This document shows positions 1 to 7,540 of a DNA stretch of 33,178 nucleotides, one piece after another. Source of the stretch: SZAS-103 sp038234715 (lineage in GTDB: Bacteria; Pseudomonadota; Gammaproteobacteria; Xanthomonadales; Xanthomonadaceae); the NCBI GenBank assembly GCA_038234715.1, contig JBBQTD010000033.1:1-33178 (forward strand), written 5' to 3'. Below the pieces are notes generated by a model. That model did no database searches and was not told the origin of the DNA. It saw only the letters and a list, made by a program, of their open reading frames with translations. The stretch's first letter is position 1. Each line of letters opens with the position of its first letter. A program made the position numbers and the translations under genes.

Positions 1-70
1 GCCGCCTGATCCGCCTTGGCAAGGCTTGACGACCGCGCCTAAGCGGTCAACAGTGCAACACCCGCTCGCA

Positions 71-141
71 TGGACCGACATGCTCCGGAATCGTGTACCG
101 ACATGAAACGGAATGATGTACCGACATGACCGGATTACGCA
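71..141. repeat. Three 23-bp direct repeats, probable IS21-family terminus
   Basis: Three copies of a 23-bp unit start at 71, 94 and 117. Each contains the core ACCGACATG followed three bases later by CGGA(A/T)T. Evenly spaced multiple terminal repeats of this kind are characteristic of IS21-family (istA/istB) element ends, and the last copy runs into TTACGCA, ending in the CA dinucleotide usual for such termini. A small hairpin (GACCGC at 31-36 with GCGGTC at 43-48) precedes them. The transposase genes would lie to the left, outside the window, so the family assignment rests only on repeat form. The element, if real, ends about 660 bp before the acyl carrier protein gene. Confidence 0.5.
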
Positions 142-800
142 CGTGAGTGTAGAGGGTCGTTCAGTGCTTGATGGAGAACAGCCACAGCGAGAGCGTGCGC
201 TGGATCGCTCGCACGTCGAGCCGTTGCCATCGAGTCGCGAGTTCATGCGCAACGCGTGCCTGGCGCAGCGGTCGCAAATAGCGTGATTCGCGTCTGATCG
301 ATCGGGCAAGACAGTTAGCTAAAAAACGCCTGCCAAAGCTTTCGCGAAAGCGGTTTTGGCTTTCTCCAAAATGTCGTCTGACTCTTGACTTGAGGCAGAC
401 AAGTGTAGTTTCATGGGGGGATGTCACGATGCGGTTGGCACCACGCTGGAAGGCAGCAGTGACAACCCTCCTTTGCGAGAATTCGACGCAGCAATTTGCT
501 TACAGGCGTGGAACCTTCATTACCAGTTGAACGGTGACAGTCATCATCTTTTTCCAGCAGGAAATGCACAGGCGCATCGTTGCGCCGCGTTTCAAGATGC
601 GGGGCCTTTGCATGTTTCGGCTGGCGCGGATTAGGTGATGTGCTGTCGGAACGATGTCCTGCAAAGCACCGACCTGATTAATTCCCACTGCACTTTCTGC
701 CTCTCATGGCTCGGTGTTTCGCCCAGCGCCAAGGCAAAATACATTGCGATGAAATTGAGCGGATCGGTTCTTGACCGTACCAGACATACGAGGAACCAGA
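142..800. other. Intergenic region, no convincing gene
   Basis: About 660 bp separate the terminal repeats from the acyl carrier protein gene. Short open frames occur on both strands (for example 413-634 plus and 161-427 minus), but none has a clear ribosome binding site or a recognisable domain. A TTGACT at 385-390 could be a -35 element, but its spacing to any -10 is poor. The segment may be the decayed flank of the mobile element. The promoter of the downstream cassette probably lies here, but I cannot place it. Confidence 0.4.
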
Positions 801-1043
801 ATGGAAAAGCAGGAGATCTACGCCAGGCTTACTGGCGTATTCCACGATGTATTTGACGACGAATCGATCGTGCTTCGACCCGATCTTTCGGCGAAGGATG
901 TGGATGAATGGGATAGCCTTGCCCATATTCGCCTGATGTTGACAGTCGAGAAAGCCTTCGGCGTCGAGTTCTCGACTTCCGAGATCGGCAAACTCAAGGA
1001 CGTGGGCGAACTTGCCGAACTGATTCGATTGAAAACGAGCTGA
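801..1043 (+). CDS. Acyl carrier protein (discrete, cassette-associated)
   Basis: An 80-residue acidic phosphopantetheine carrier protein. The motif WDSLAHI places the pantetheinylated serine at residue 39, followed by the usual amphipathic helix (RLMLTVEKAFGVEF). I chose the ATG at 801 because AGGA at 791-794 sits six bases upstream; a TTG at 771 in the same frame lacks such a site. It is the first gene of a four-gene plus-strand cassette and is followed after 28 bp by an FkbH-like enzyme, the family known to load glyceryl groups on stand-alone ACPs. I infer that it carries an activated acyl group for the MBOAT protein encoded two genes on, as DltC does for DltB. It is unlikely to be the fatty-acid AcpP, given its context and sequence. 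The family call is firm; the substrate is inferred. Confidence 0.85.
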   Translation: MEKQEIYARLTGVFHDVFDDESIVLRPDLSAKDVDEWDSLAHIRLMLTVEKAFGVEFSTSEIGKLKDVGELAELIRLKTS

Positions 1044-1071
1044 CCCTTGACGCCATGTGCTTCCCAGACTC

Positions 1072-3018
1072 ATGACCCATGATCTCTATCGAGACCTCCT
1101 TTGGTTGCCTGAACCACCCTCCGACTTCAGTGCGCAATGCCGTGCTAGCCTTGGAACGGCCGCACCCGGCGCGGGCATCCGCTCCCTCGCTTCGTTTGCG
1201 CTAAACGAAAATCAGCTGTATCAGCTGTCCAGGGTTATCTTGAAAGCTAGGGCAGCGGGTGCGTCGCTTGCTCCGCTGCTTCCTTTTCGCCTGGGACTGC
1301 TCAGCAACTCAACCGGGGATTTTATTGTGCCGTCCCTGGTGGCGAGTGCGGCGCGTTATGGCATTGCGCTTGAATGTGTCATGGCCGAATACGACCAGGT
1401 GATACAGGAGGCGCTTTCGCCCGACTCGGTCATCAATCGCTCAAGACCGGATGCCGTATTGCTTGCCATCGACCATCGCGCGTTGCCTTTGCGATGCAAG
1501 TTGGGCAGTCCGGAGGCCGCTGAGGAGACCATTCGGCAGTGCCTGGCCTACATTGAAACAGTGCGCTCCGGCGTGATGGCCAATAGCAACGCGGTGTGCA
1601 TCCTGCAGACTTTCGCTGCCCCACCCGAGCAGCTTTTCGGCAGTTTTGACCGCGTCTTGCCAGGGACGCCCCGCAATATTATCGATCGCGTCAATCTAGG
1701 GCTTACGCAAGGCGTCTTTGGAACGCGGGATGTTGTCCTCGACGTGGGTGGACTTGCTGAGACAGTCGGTCTGGGTAACTGGCATTCACCCACGCAATGG
1801 AATCTGGCAAAGCTACCCTTTTCCAATAGCTATCTCCCCCTGTACGCCGACCATGTGGCGCGGATTCTTTCGACCATGCGTGGCAAGAGCCGACGCGTTC
1901 TGGTCCTGGATCTGGACAACACGCTTTGGGGCGGCGTGATCGGTGACGACGGGCTTGAGGGCATCCAATGCTCACAGGGCGACCCCACCGGCGAAGCGTA
2001 CTTGAGCGTGCAGCGCCTCGCCCTCGATCTGCGCGAGCGCGGTATCGTGCTTGCGGTCTCTTCGAAGAACAATGACGAGATCGCTCGCTCGCCTTTCCGC
2101 AAGCATCCAGAAATGCTCCTTAAGGAAGAGCATATCGCCGTCTTTCAGGCAAACTGGAACGATAAAGCCACCAACATCGGAGCGATCGCCAACGAGCTGT
2201 CGCTCGGGATCGATTCAATGGTTTTTCTAGACGACAACCCCGTTGAACGGAACCTGGTGCGGCAGCTCCTTCCTGCCGTCGCGGTTCCGGAATTGCCTTC
2301 CGATCCTGCGTTGTATGCCAGGACCCTTGCCGCTGCCGGATACTTCGAGTCGATTGTGTTCTCGGACGAGGACGTCAAGCGGGCCCGTTACTACCAGGAC
2401 AATGCCCGCCGGGTCGAATTGCAGCAGGAGGCCGGCGGCCTGGATGCCTATCTTGCATCCCTGCGGATGGAAATCATGTTCCAGCCGTTTGACGAAATTG
2501 GCAGGTCGCGCATCGCCCAGCTGGTCAACAAGTCGAACCAGTTCAACTTGACGACCAGACGCTATACCGAAGCCGAAATTGCCGACGCGGAACACGATCC
2601 TGATTGCCTCACGCTGCAGGTTCGCCTGTCCGACGCGTTTGGCGATAACGGGATGATCAGTGTGATCATTTGCCGCCAGCTTACCCAGTTCGAGTGGACG
2701 ATCGATACGTGGCTGATGAGCTGTCGAGTGCTGGGTCGGCGCGTTGAGCAGATGGTTCTCCGCGAGATTCTGCGGCATGCCCGGCATCGCTGCATCCGGA
2801 TGCTTGTCGGCATCTACCGGCCCACAGATCGCAACAAACTGGTCGAGGATCACTATTCGAAGCTCGGGTTTCGCCAGGTCAGCAATGAAGCGGACGGCAC
2901 GTCGGCGTGGGAGTTCGATGTCGACAGCGAACTTCCCGATACGGCGTCGATGGTAGTTCGATCCATCGGCTTTGCGCACGAAACGGGCGAAGGCACCGAT
3001 GACCAACCAGGACAGTAG
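1072..3018 (+). CDS. FkbH-like HAD-IIIC enzyme (glyceryl-ACP-type loading protein)
   Basis: A 648-residue full-length FkbH-like protein. The N-terminal part (about residues 65-160) resembles the SGNH-like region of long FkbH proteins (LGLLSNSTGDF). The HAD domain has DLDNT at residues 280-284 with the catalytic aspartates 280 and 282, SSKN as motif II and LDDN at 386-389. A GNAT-like C-terminal domain follows (WLMSCRVLGRRVE). Characterised FkbH proteins dephosphorylate 1,3-bisphosphoglycerate and attach the glyceryl group to an ACP thiol. Here the ACP gene lies directly upstream and SGNH and MBOAT genes follow, so I infer that it loads that ACP. The start is uncertain: ATG 1072 gives the usual family N-terminus, but GTG 1057 is also in frame and neither has a good ribosome binding site. 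The next gene begins 20 bases before this one ends. Confidence 0.87.
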   Translation: MTHDLYRDLLWLPEPPSDFSAQCRASLGTAAPGAGIRSLASFALNENQLYQLSRVILKARAAGASLAPLLPFRLGLLSNSTGDFIVPSLVASAARYGIALECVMAEYDQVIQEALSPDSVINRSRPDAVLLAIDHRALPLRCKLGSPEAAEETIRQCLAYIETVRSGVMANSNAVCILQTFAAPPEQLFGSFDRVLPGTPRNIIDRVNLGLTQGVFGTRDVVLDVGGLAETVGLGNWHSPTQWNLAKLPFSNSYLPLYADHVARILSTMRGKSRRVLVLDLDNTLWGGVIGDDGLEGIQCSQGDPTGEAYLSVQRLALDLRERGIVLAVSSKNNDEIARSPFRKHPEMLLKEEHIAVFQANWNDKATNIGAIANELSLGIDSMVFLDDNPVERNLVRQLLPAVAVPELPSDPALYARTLAAAGYFESIVFSDEDVKRARYYQDNARRVELQQEAGGLDAYLASLRMEIMFQPFDEIGRSRIAQLVNKSNQFNLTTRRYTEAEIADAEHDPDCLTLQVRLSDAFGDNGMISVIICRQLTQFEWTIDTWLMSCRVLGRRVEQMVLREILRHARHRCIRMLVGIYRPTDRNKLVEDHYSKLGFRQVSNEADGTSAWEFDVDSELPDTASMVVRSIGFAHETGEGTDDQPGQ

Positions 3019-4183
3019 GCCCAATCCGGACCCTCAGGATGCGCAACAGTCGACTCTGCCGAAACGCGACTACGTGCTGCTCCCGCTACTCGCGCTTGCG
3101 ACAGCGTTATTCATGTTCGGAGCTTCCGAGATCTTGACGCGTTTTATATGGAAAGAGCAGGAGATCGATTCTTGCGCGGTGGTGGACCCGATTGCGGGCA
3201 ATCACTTCAAGGCAAATTGCTCGGCACGTACCAAGAATGCGGAAGGCCCATGGGCAATCTATCGACGTAACGAATGCGGTTACCGAAGCGAGACATCTTG
3301 CGGTCTCAAGCCGCAAGGCGCCGTTCGCATTGCGATCATCGGATCGTCCTTGAGCGAAGCGCTGCACATCCCCTATGACCAGACATATTTTGCCCTGACT
3401 TCCCGGGAACTCAGTCGCATCTACCATCGCCCCATCGACGTGCAGAATCTTGCCGTTCCAGCGAGCGGTCCGGTTGACTCCTATCGCCAGATCCCGGAAG
3501 CGTTGGCGCTCAAGCCCGACGTTGTCGTGTATTTGATCTCGCCCATTGAGCTGATGACAAACTTCGACCAGAAATTGGTGTCGGAGCGCAACAACCCCAG
3601 GCCCGTCGCTTCCAAAACGGAGAAGCGTTTGCCCGGAGGCGCCATGCGGCGGCTGCAATCGTTTTTAATCGGGTCGCGAACGATCGTCGTGGCGCAGCAC
3701 TTTCTTTTCCAGAATAAAGACACCTACCTGCGGCTGTTCCTGATGTACGGTGATAAGGGCGACTTTCTTCGGCAGCCATTGACGCCTGCATGGCAGCAAC
3801 GATTTGCGGACATCGATCTGGTCATAGGCGACATGGCTGACAAGTTGCGAGCCGCTGGAGTTCCGTTCGTTGTGGTCGCTATTCCGTCACGAGCGGAGAC
3901 CGCGCTGCTCAGCTCGCGAAATTTGCCTCCGCACGTCGATCCATTCGCGTTCGGCCGTCAGATTCAGGAGGTCACCACTCGGCATGGCGCTAGCTACGTG
4001 GACGTGATGGACGCGTTCAGCCACATCCCCAAGTCGGAGAGCCTCTACTACGCAGTGGATGGCCATCCAGCGGCTGGGGCGCAAAAGGTCATCGCTGACA
4101 GTCTTTCAAGGAAGTTGGAAGACGGAATCATCCCGGCTCTTTCGCGTCCCGCGGCGCAACCCGCCCAAGTACGGGAGCGCTAG
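2999..4183 (+). CDS. Membrane-anchored SGNH hydrolase-like protein (AlgJ/DltD-type partner)
   Basis: A 394-residue protein with a hydrophilic start, one transmembrane segment at about residues 27-47 and a long periplasmic domain. The SGNH block I is IIGSSLSE, with the likely nucleophile at Ser117 (Ser116 adjacent), and the terminal block is DGHPAAG with Asp354 and His356. The layout is that of the AlgJ/AlgX and DltD proteins that work with MBOAT acyltransferases in moving acyl groups onto extracellular polymers. I chose ATG 2999, which overlaps the FkbH-like gene by 20 bases and has a purine-rich GGGCGAAGG upstream; TTG 2972 is the alternative. The MBOAT gene starts three bases after the stop. 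Whether it is a transferase or an esterase cannot be told from the sequence. Confidence 0.8.
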   Translation: MTNQDSRPNPDPQDAQQSTLPKRDYVLLPLLALATALFMFGASEILTRFIWKEQEIDSCAVVDPIAGNHFKANCSARTKNAEGPWAIYRRNECGYRSETSCGLKPQGAVRIAIIGSSLSEALHIPYDQTYFALTSRELSRIYHRPIDVQNLAVPASGPVDSYRQIPEALALKPDVVVYLISPIELMTNFDQKLVSERNNPRPVASKTEKRLPGGAMRRLQSFLIGSRTIVVAQHFLFQNKDTYLRLFLMYGDKGDFLRQPLTPAWQQRFADIDLVIGDMADKLRAAGVPFVVVAIPSRAETALLSSRNLPPHVDPFAFGRQIQEVTTRHGASYVDVMDAFSHIPKSESLYYAVDGHPAAGAQKVIADSLSRKLEDGIIPALSRPAAQPAQVRER

Positions 4184-4185
4184 CG

Positions 4186-5622
4186 TTGGAATCAGCATCG
4201 CTCATGTTTCTCGCCTACGCCTTGGCGGTAGGCATCGTTTTCAACCTCAGCCAGGCGATGGTCTGGAGGCAGCTTGTCCTGTTGGCAGCGGGCGTCGGAT
4301 TCCTTGCATTCTTTTCTCTGCGGCCGACAGCATTTCTCCCGCTTGCGGCATTTCTCGCCTTCGGATTTTTTAGCGTGCGCGCCATGCAGGGTGGCAAGAC
4401 GAAGGCGTTTGTGCCACTGCTTGTCGCCGGAATCGTCGCATTCATGTGGTTGAAGAAATATACGTTTGTCCCGCCGAATTTCTTGCTCCAATACCCTTAC
4501 GTGACACTGGGTCTGTCATACATTTTTTTCCGCGTATTGCATCTCATCATCGACGCGCGTAACGGCGAGCTACCGGACAGGATGACGCTTGCCTCGTACC
4601 TCAACTACACGTTGAACTTCACGACGCTGGTCTGCGGCCCGATCCAGCGTTACCAGGAGTTCGCATCGATGCAGCTCGCGCCGGTGCCTCTGCCGCTGAA
4701 TGTCATCGTTGCGGGGCAATCGCTCGAGCGAATTGTCGTCGGCTTCTTCAAAGTGAACGTGCTATCGCTGGCTCTGTCGATGATCCACGTCAGTGAGCTG
4801 AATATCCTTGGCTCGACGCATTCCGGAGACCAGCGAGTATTGGCCGCCATCCTGACCGCAACGTCCTATACGCTGTATCTGTATTGCAACTTCTCCGGCT
4901 ATATCGACATCGTCATCGGAATCGCCCGCTTTCTGCGCATCGTGTTGCCGGAAAACTTCAATCGGCCTTTTTCATCCGGAAATTTCATTGTTTTCTGGGG
5001 CCGCTGGCACATGACCCTGTCGGCCTGGTGGCGGTCCTACGTCTACAATCCGTTGGTGATCGCCTGCATGCGCCGCTGGCCATCTGCTTCCGTCGAGCCG
5101 TTCCTGGCGGTCTTCGCATTCTTCGTCACGTTCTTTCTTGTCGGCGTCTGGCATGGCCAGAGCACGATGTTTCTCTTTTTCGGGCTCCTCATAGGGCTCG
5201 GCGTGAGCATCACCAAGCTCTATCAGGTGCTCATGGGGAAGTGGTTCGGACGCAAGCAATACAAGGAATTGTCGCGCCATTGGCTTTACAGCACGGCCGC
5301 TCGTGGCCTCACGTTCACTTGGTTCACTTTCACGGCCCTTTGGTTCTGGTCAAGCTGGGCGCAGTTGAATTTCCTGGCGCATGCATTGCAGCCGCTGGGT
5401 TGCCTGCTTGTTTGGACCGCCATGTTTGTGCTCTCCTCAGCCGCGCTGGCCGCATGGGAAGTGGCCCGGAAATGGCTCTTCTCACTTCAGATTGGAAGCA
5501 AACCACTGGTCCAATCCCGTTACGTCCGCACGGTGTGGGACACCGCTCTGGTGGTCATTGCAGCGACCACGCTGATCCTGAATAACGCTCCCGTGCCTGA
5601 TATCGTCTACAAGACGTTTTGA
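4186..5622 (+). CDS. MBOAT family O-acyltransferase (DltB/AlgI-like)
   Basis: A 478-residue polytopic inner-membrane protein with about ten or more hydrophobic segments. It has the MBOAT signatures: YCNFSGYID, then WGRWHMTLSAWWR with His275, then VGVWHG with the catalytic His323. DltB and AlgI use such a channel to transfer an acyl group from a cytosolic donor to the outer side of the membrane. The TTG at 4186 is favoured because GGGAG at 4173-4177 is well placed; ATG 4204 is the alternative and would remove six residues. It lies three bases after the SGNH gene, which indicates an operon. The ACP at the start of the cassette is the obvious donor and a surface glycan the likely acceptor; both are inferences. 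It is the last gene of the cassette. Confidence 0.88.
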   Translation: MESASLMFLAYALAVGIVFNLSQAMVWRQLVLLAAGVGFLAFFSLRPTAFLPLAAFLAFGFFSVRAMQGGKTKAFVPLLVAGIVAFMWLKKYTFVPPNFLLQYPYVTLGLSYIFFRVLHLIIDARNGELPDRMTLASYLNYTLNFTTLVCGPIQRYQEFASMQLAPVPLPLNVIVAGQSLERIVVGFFKVNVLSLALSMIHVSELNILGSTHSGDQRVLAAILTATSYTLYLYCNFSGYIDIVIGIARFLRIVLPENFNRPFSSGNFIVFWGRWHMTLSAWWRSYVYNPLVIACMRRWPSASVEPFLAVFAFFVTFFLVGVWHGQSTMFLFFGLLIGLGVSITKLYQVLMGKWFGRKQYKELSRHWLYSTAARGLTFTWFTFTALWFWSSWAQLNFLAHALQPLGCLLVWTAMFVLSSAALAAWEVARKWLFSLQIGSKPLVQSRYVRTVWDTALVVIAATTLILNNAPVPDIVYKTF

Positions 5623-6124
5623 CGACCGACAGCTAAGTTGCATGATGGCGCCCGATTCTTTCGCGGATAGTCCTTTCAAGAATAATTGCGGGCTATCTGA
5701 ACGGAATTCGGCAGCGAAGGATTTGCGTGGTGCGCAGCCACATGGGAGACCACATCTCTAACCTGGCCGAACGTGCTGCTGTCGATATGATCGCCATCGT
5801 TGAAGTAGCTGAGCGCGCTCCTGTAGCTCCCAAAGCGGTGCTCTGGGCACCGATGGCAGTCGCGGCAGTCGCCGAGGCCGTGTTATGACCACCGCGGCAA
5901 TCTGATCGTGACCCTGCCAGTCTTGGAATCACACACGCCATCAACGCCAGCGATGTCTTCCCTCGCTACTTGCACCGTTCCACCAAGGAATCCGTTTCGG
6001 GTCGGGGCTCAGGCATTTGTGTTAAATCAATGTTAAACATCCTGCGCTGCCGGTTGCTTGCGCTCCTGCTAATTGTTAGAGTCAACCTGCATACGTCCTT
6101 AAACATGGAAAGGGAGGAGGAACA
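5623..6124. other. Intergenic region, possibly a decayed gene fragment
   Basis: About 500 bp separate the acylation cassette from the capsule-type genes. No complete gene is convincing. On the minus strand 5676-5882 is open and reads like protein near its end (SYRSALSYFNDGDHIDSS, then AAHHANPSLPNSVQIARNYS and a stop), but it has no start codon and a stop lies directly upstream, so it may be the tail of a broken gene. The last 110 bp should hold the promoter of the gene at 6125. No clear terminator is seen after the MBOAT gene. Confidence 0.35.
6020..6037 (+). promoter_or_regulatory. Paired TGTTAAA direct repeats upstream of gfcA-like gene
   Basis: TGTTAAA occurs at 6020-6026 and again at 6031-6037, 11 bases apart, so on the same face of the helix. 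This is about 90 bp before the first GfcA-like gene. The layout fits a binding site for a transcription factor dimer, but the sequence matches no operator I can name, and chance is possible in an AT-richer patch. Confidence 0.25.
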
Positions 6125-6409
6125 ATGAAAATTCTCGTAGCAGCAGTGCTGGCGATGTGCTGTGCAGGTCAAGGGTTCGCCCAGGACTCGACGGTGCAGC
6201 AGGCAGGTGATCAGGTTCAGCCGCCCATTACGGCGCCGGCAGCAGCTCAGATGGCCACTCCTGCGGCGGCCTCCACTCAGGCCACTGGCTTGATTTCCCC
6301 GGCAGTCATCGTCGGTGTCGGCGTGATCGTCGCGGTTGCGGTCGCGGTGGGTGTGAGTGGTGGAAACCACAAGAACAACGACCACGGCACGACCGGTACG
6401 ACCCACTAA
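6125..6409 (+). CDS. GfcA/YjbE-like small secreted protein (copy 1)
   Basis: A 94-residue protein with a signal peptide (cleavage likely after residue 19, GFA/QDS), an Ala/Pro/Gln-rich spacer, a hydrophobic Val/Gly/Ala-rich segment at about residues 58-78 (VIVGVGVIVAVAVAVGV) and a short polar tail ending GTTGTTH. E. coli GfcA and YjbE have the same plan: signal peptide, low-complexity Ala/Thr region, hydrophobic stretch and Thr-rich end. The ribosome binding site is very strong (GGGAGGAGG shortly before ATG 6125). A second, related gene lies at 7042 and capsule-export genes follow. The exact role of GfcA proteins is unknown. Assignment rests on architecture and gene order rather than strong sequence identity. 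Confidence 0.7.
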   Translation: MKILVAAVLAMCCAGQGFAQDSTVQQAGDQVQPPITAPAAAQMATPAAASTQATGLISPAVIVGVGVIVAVAVAVGVSGGNHKNNDHGTTGTTH

Positions 6410-6420
6410 GCATTCGACTG

Positions 6421-6454
6421 CAATTTGATCGCCCGTCACCGTACGGGCGAATTG
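6421..6454 (+). terminator. Possible terminator hairpin after gfcA-like copy 1
   Basis: CGCCCGT (6430-6436) pairs with ACGGGCG (6443-6449), and CAATT (6421-6425) pairs with AATTG (6450-6454) around a small bulge. The hairpin begins 12 bases after the stop codon. No continuous T run follows directly, only a TATTTTTC some 13 bases on, so it may weaken rather than stop transcription, or protect the short abundant-type messenger. Confidence 0.4.
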
Positions 6455-7041
6455 CTGTGTGTGCCTATTTTTCGGCCGACCGTCAGGGCGCGCATCGTCG
6501 CTTCCACCGGCTTGAATGCGTCGACCCAGGAATGTGGCTTGTTCCATTCCGTCTCCTCCAATGATTGGCCTTGCGCTTTATGGCATCGGGCGCCGGCGTT
6601 TGCGGCCGGGTCCCAATTGCTGGCTGCCGAGAATCCCCCTGCAAGCGCTATCACCCAGGAAGCATGCGGGGCTTGAGCGGGACACCCTTTCGAGTACGAT
6701 CGCTTCTGCATCTTGAATGGATTCGGCGATTTCGCTGACAGGTTGCGCTCGCGCGTCTGAGCCGCGTTGCCGGCTCCTTTCCCATCCGGTCATCTGACAT
6801 GAGCTGGATGAAAGCGTCGTCTGCGGCGGTGCTTCCGTTCGTCGCATGATTGCTGCCACCCTGGATGCTTCCGGGTAGGGCGCTGCCGACATAAGGTGCC
6901 GCCTCAAATGTCCGAGGATCACTGTATTCCCCGTTCTTTTTGTGCATTGCGGACATGCACCCGATCAAGTTGCGGGTGTATGTGATTGTTGTTATGGTGC
7001 GGTTAGGCGCGTCGTAAAAAATGAAACAGGAGTTGGGCGTA
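6455..7041. other. Intergenic region between the two gfcA-like genes
   Basis: Nearly 590 bp without a convincing gene. The minus strand has an open frame from ATG 6947 down to 6651 (about 98 codons, beginning MHKKNGEYSDPRTFEAAP) with no ribosome binding site and no domain I recognise; its second half becomes Arg-rich in a way typical of a shadow frame. The region just upstream of 7042 is AT-richer and should carry the promoter of the second copy, but I cannot fix its elements. Confidence 0.35.
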
Positions 7042-7380
7042 ATGAAAATTCTATTGGCAGTCATGCTCGCTTTGAGCCTTGCGGGACCGTCGTTCGCGGA
7101 CGATCTGGATTCTGCGCACGATTGCAAGGAACACGGAGGGCATCTCAATCAAGCCGGACAATGCGTGAGCGACAAGACGGGCGCTGTCATGGCGACCGCG
7201 CCCGCCGCAGTTGTTGCGCCGGCAGTGGCAACGACGGCAGCTGTTGGAGCGATCACTCCTATCGTCCTGGTTGGCGTCGGGGCGGTGGTCGTCGCAGCGG
7301 TCGCCCTAGCTTCTGGCAGCTCCAACGATAAGAACCACGGCAGCACCGGAACGACCGGTACGACCGGCACGACCCGCTAA
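7042..7380 (+). CDS. GfcA/YjbE-like small secreted protein (copy 2)
   Basis: A 112-residue paralogue of the gene at 6125. Both start MKIL and have a signal peptide of about 19 residues (here SFA/DDL), a hydrophobic Gly/Val/Ala segment (IVLVGVGAVVVAAVALA) and a short polar tail; this copy ends in GSTGTTGTTGTTR, close to the end of E. coli GfcA. Unlike copy 1 it has a short mature region with two cysteines (HDCKEHGGHLNQAGQC) that could form a disulfide. I chose ATG 7042 because AGGAG at 7027-7031 lies ten bases upstream; ATG 7021 would add seven polar residues before the signal peptide. A hairpin terminator follows. It probably works with the export proteins encoded downstream; no biochemical role is known for the family. 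Confidence 0.72.
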   Translation: MKILLAVMLALSLAGPSFADDLDSAHDCKEHGGHLNQAGQCVSDKTGAVMATAPAAVVAPAVATTAAVGAITPIVLVGVGAVVVAAVALASGSSNDKNHGSTGTTGTTGTTR

Positions 7381-7399
7381 TTGATCACCAGACGATTCC

Positions 7400-7423
7400 G
7401 GCACCCGTCATTTGGCGGGTGCC
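7400..7423 (+). terminator. Hairpin terminator after gfcA-like copy 2
   Basis: An eight-base perfect stem (GGCACCCG at 7400-7407 with CGGGTGCC at 7416-7423) and an eight-base loop lie 19 bases after the stop codon. Only a short TTGT follows, so termination may be partial. It separates the short gfcA-like messenger from the Wza-type operon that starts at 7541, which would allow very different expression levels. Confidence 0.55.
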
Positions 7424-7540
7424 TTGTCGCGGGTAGCAAAGTTGCAGCGATTGCCGTTTGTTTTCGCCGGTGATCACCAATGAGGCGCCTGACTAGTGCT
7501 GTTGCCGCTATCCGCCCTGGAACCTGAAGGTGCCATTACG

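Noticed and set aside
2227..3024. Minus-strand 265-codon frame opposite the FkbH-like gene
   Set aside because: No ribosome binding site or domain; lies inside a well-supported plus-strand gene.
5693..5944. Minus-strand frame with YadA-head-like AIGAQSTALGATGA
   Set aside because: The likeness covers only about one repeat, the flanks do not match an autotransporter adhesin, and low-complexity Ala/Thr/Gly frames arise by chance in this GC-rich DNA.
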